From NCBI GenBank assembly GCA_023819365.1, contig JAMWBP010000004.1, positions 1 to 14,845 on the forward strand: a DNA stretch of 14,845 nucleotides, in the 5' to 3' direction. Source of the DNA: Candidatus Omnitrophota bacterium (GTDB taxonomy: Bacteria > Ratteibacteria > UBA8468 > B48-G9 > JAFGKM01). The position numbers were made by a program, and so were the translations under genes. The notes beneath the pieces were generated by a model. The model did no database searches. It was not told the DNA's origin and was given only the letters and a program-made list of their open reading frames with translations. Positions 14,080 to 14,845 of this stretch are shown here, piece after piece (positions within the stretch are counted from its first letter, which is position 1; the number at the start of each line of letters is the position of its first letter).

Positions 14080-14752
14080 ACTTTCATGTAAAGAGGTTAC
14101 AAAGGAATATCCTGGTGGGATTACTGCCTTAAGGAATGTTAACTTGGAAGTTAAGAAAGGTGATATAGTGGTGGTAATGGGTCCTTCTGGCTCAGGTAAA
14201 ACAACACTGATAAATATACTTGGTCTTCTTGATGTGCCTACAAAAGGGAGTGTTTATCTTGATGGAAGAGAGATAAACAGGTTGAATGAAAGGGAGAAGT
14301 GTGAGATAATGAACAGTACCTTTGGATTTATATTTCAATTTTTTTATCTAATACCGGAACTTACAGTATTAGAAAATGTTATGTTGCCCTTATGGATAAA
14401 AGAAAAATCCTATAGAAGAATTAAAAATTATTATGAGGAAGCAGAAAAACTTCTTGGTGACTTTAATCTTTTAAAGAGAAAGGATGCATATCCATCCCAT
14501 CTTTCCGGTGGAGAGATGCAAAAGGTTGCTATATGCAGAAGTTTAATATGTAACCCTGAGATAATTTTTGCAGATGAGCCGACAGGTAGTATTGATAGAG
14601 AGTCATCAGAGATGTTTTTTAATTTTGTGCAACTGCTTAATAAGAAAAAGGGGATGACATTTTTTATAGGGACACATAACGAAAAATTTTTACAGTTTGC
14701 TACAAAAGTAGTATATTTAAATGATGGAGAGATAGAAAAAATAAAGGAGTAA
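14072..14752 (+). CDS. lolD: Lipoprotein-releasing ABC transporter ATPase LolD
   Basis: Cytoplasmic ATPase that drives the Lol permease. The 226 aa are the normal LolD/MacB-type length. In order: Walker A '[10 protein letters not shown]' (37-46), Q-loop Gln89 in '[20 protein letters not shown]', ABC signature '[15 protein letters not shown]' (144-158, Met where Arg is common in 'LSGGERQRVA'), Walker B '[12 protein letters not shown]' (164-175) and the H-loop His202 in 'GTHN'. All catalytic residues are present. The start overlaps the permease stop by 8 nt, indicating coupling. The end contains the AAGGAG ribosome binding site (14744-14749) of the next gene. From sequence alone it cannot be separated completely from other MacB-like ATPases; the permease next to it decides the assignment. 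Confidence 0.93.
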   Translation: MDKLSCKEVTKEYPGGITALRNVNLEVKKGDIVVVMGPSGSGKTTLINILGLLDVPTKGSVYLDGREINRLNEREKCEIMNSTFGFIFQFFYLIPELTVLENVMLPLWIKEKSYRRIKNYYEEAEKLLGDFNLLKRKDAYPSHLSGGEMQKVAICRSLICNPEIIFADEPTGSIDRESSEMFFNFVQLLNKKKGMTFFIGTHNEKFLQFATKVVYLNDGEIEKIKE

Positions 14753-14756
14753 AGAT

Positions 14757-14845
14757 ATGGGGCTACTTATATATTTTAACGGTAAGTTAATACCTGAAGA
14801 GGAAGCAAAGGTGTCTATATTTGACCATGGACTTTTATATGGTGA
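14757..14845 (+). CDS. Class IV aminotransferase (branched-chain/D-amino acid type), 5' part only
   Basis: The first 29 codons of a gene that runs off the right edge. The peptide starts '[20 protein letters not shown]' and continues 'IFDHGLLYG'. The N-terminal strand with an acidic turn followed by (V/I)S.(F/)DHG(L/F)LYG is characteristic of fold-type IV PLP enzymes: branched-chain aminotransferase IlvE, D-amino acid aminotransferase and 4-amino-4-deoxychorismate lyase. Which one cannot be decided without the rest. ATG at 14757 has AAGGAG at 14744-14749 with a 7-nt spacer, and starts 4 nt after the lolD stop, so it is cotranscribed with lolD. Confidence 0.75.
   Translation, partial: MGLLIYFNGKLIPEEEAKVSIFDHGLLYG

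Overview
The window is an AT-rich stretch (roughly 60% A+T by eye) from a diderm bacterium. It encodes a Lol-type lipoprotein-release transporter, type IV pilus / type II secretion (T4P/T2SS) assembly genes, and a pseudopilin with the H-X9-DG signature. H-X9-DG pseudopilins are abundant in the PVC lineages (Planctomycetes, Verrucomicrobia, Lentisphaerae) and in Omnitrophota-like candidate phyla, so an uncultured member of that neighbourhood is the best guess. No rRNA or other taxonomic marker is present to prove it.

Left end (1-2009, minus strand): a GNAT acetyltransferase with a long C-terminal extension, and upstream of it uppP (undecaprenyl-diphosphatase). The 296-base gap 2010-2305 holds a composite GC-rich palindromic repeat of the dispersed REP-like kind.

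Centre (2306-9662, minus strand): one tightly packed transcription unit for a pilus or pseudopilus machine. In order of transcription it is PilB/GspE-type ATPase, PilT-type retraction ATPase, second PilB/GspE-type ATPase, GspF/PilC platform protein, H-X9-DG pseudopilin, GspG-like pseudopilin. The ATPase genes overlap by 8 nt at each junction and the later genes sit 15-18 nt apart with good Shine-Dalgarno (SD) sites. The unit starts at a near-consensus promoter placed so that the predicted mRNA begins at the ATG itself (leaderless).

Right-centre (about 9694-12792, minus strand): a second unit with a TIM-barrel sugar-phosphate isomerase/epimerase-like protein, an orphan gamma subunit of a 2-oxoacid:ferredoxin oxidoreductase, the RNA ligase RtcB, and possibly a 43-residue ORF just after rtcB.

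Right end (12895-14845, plus strand): a LolC/E-type permease, LolD ATPase, and the first 29 codons of a class IV (branched-chain/D-amino acid) aminotransferase. The two divergent units share a 102-base intergenic region with back-to-back promoters, a perfect 14-bp palindrome over one of them, and a tandem 12-bp repeat that makes up most of the predicted leader of the leftward unit.

No single gene is without precedent. The best leads are the shared TGG-TAWAAT promoter type with two predicted leaderless starts, the C9 tract inside the pseudopilin gene (possible phase variation), the divergent control region, the paired ATPases around PilT, and the small ORF behind rtcB. I saw no tRNA, rRNA, CRISPR array, transposase or convincing intrinsic terminator.
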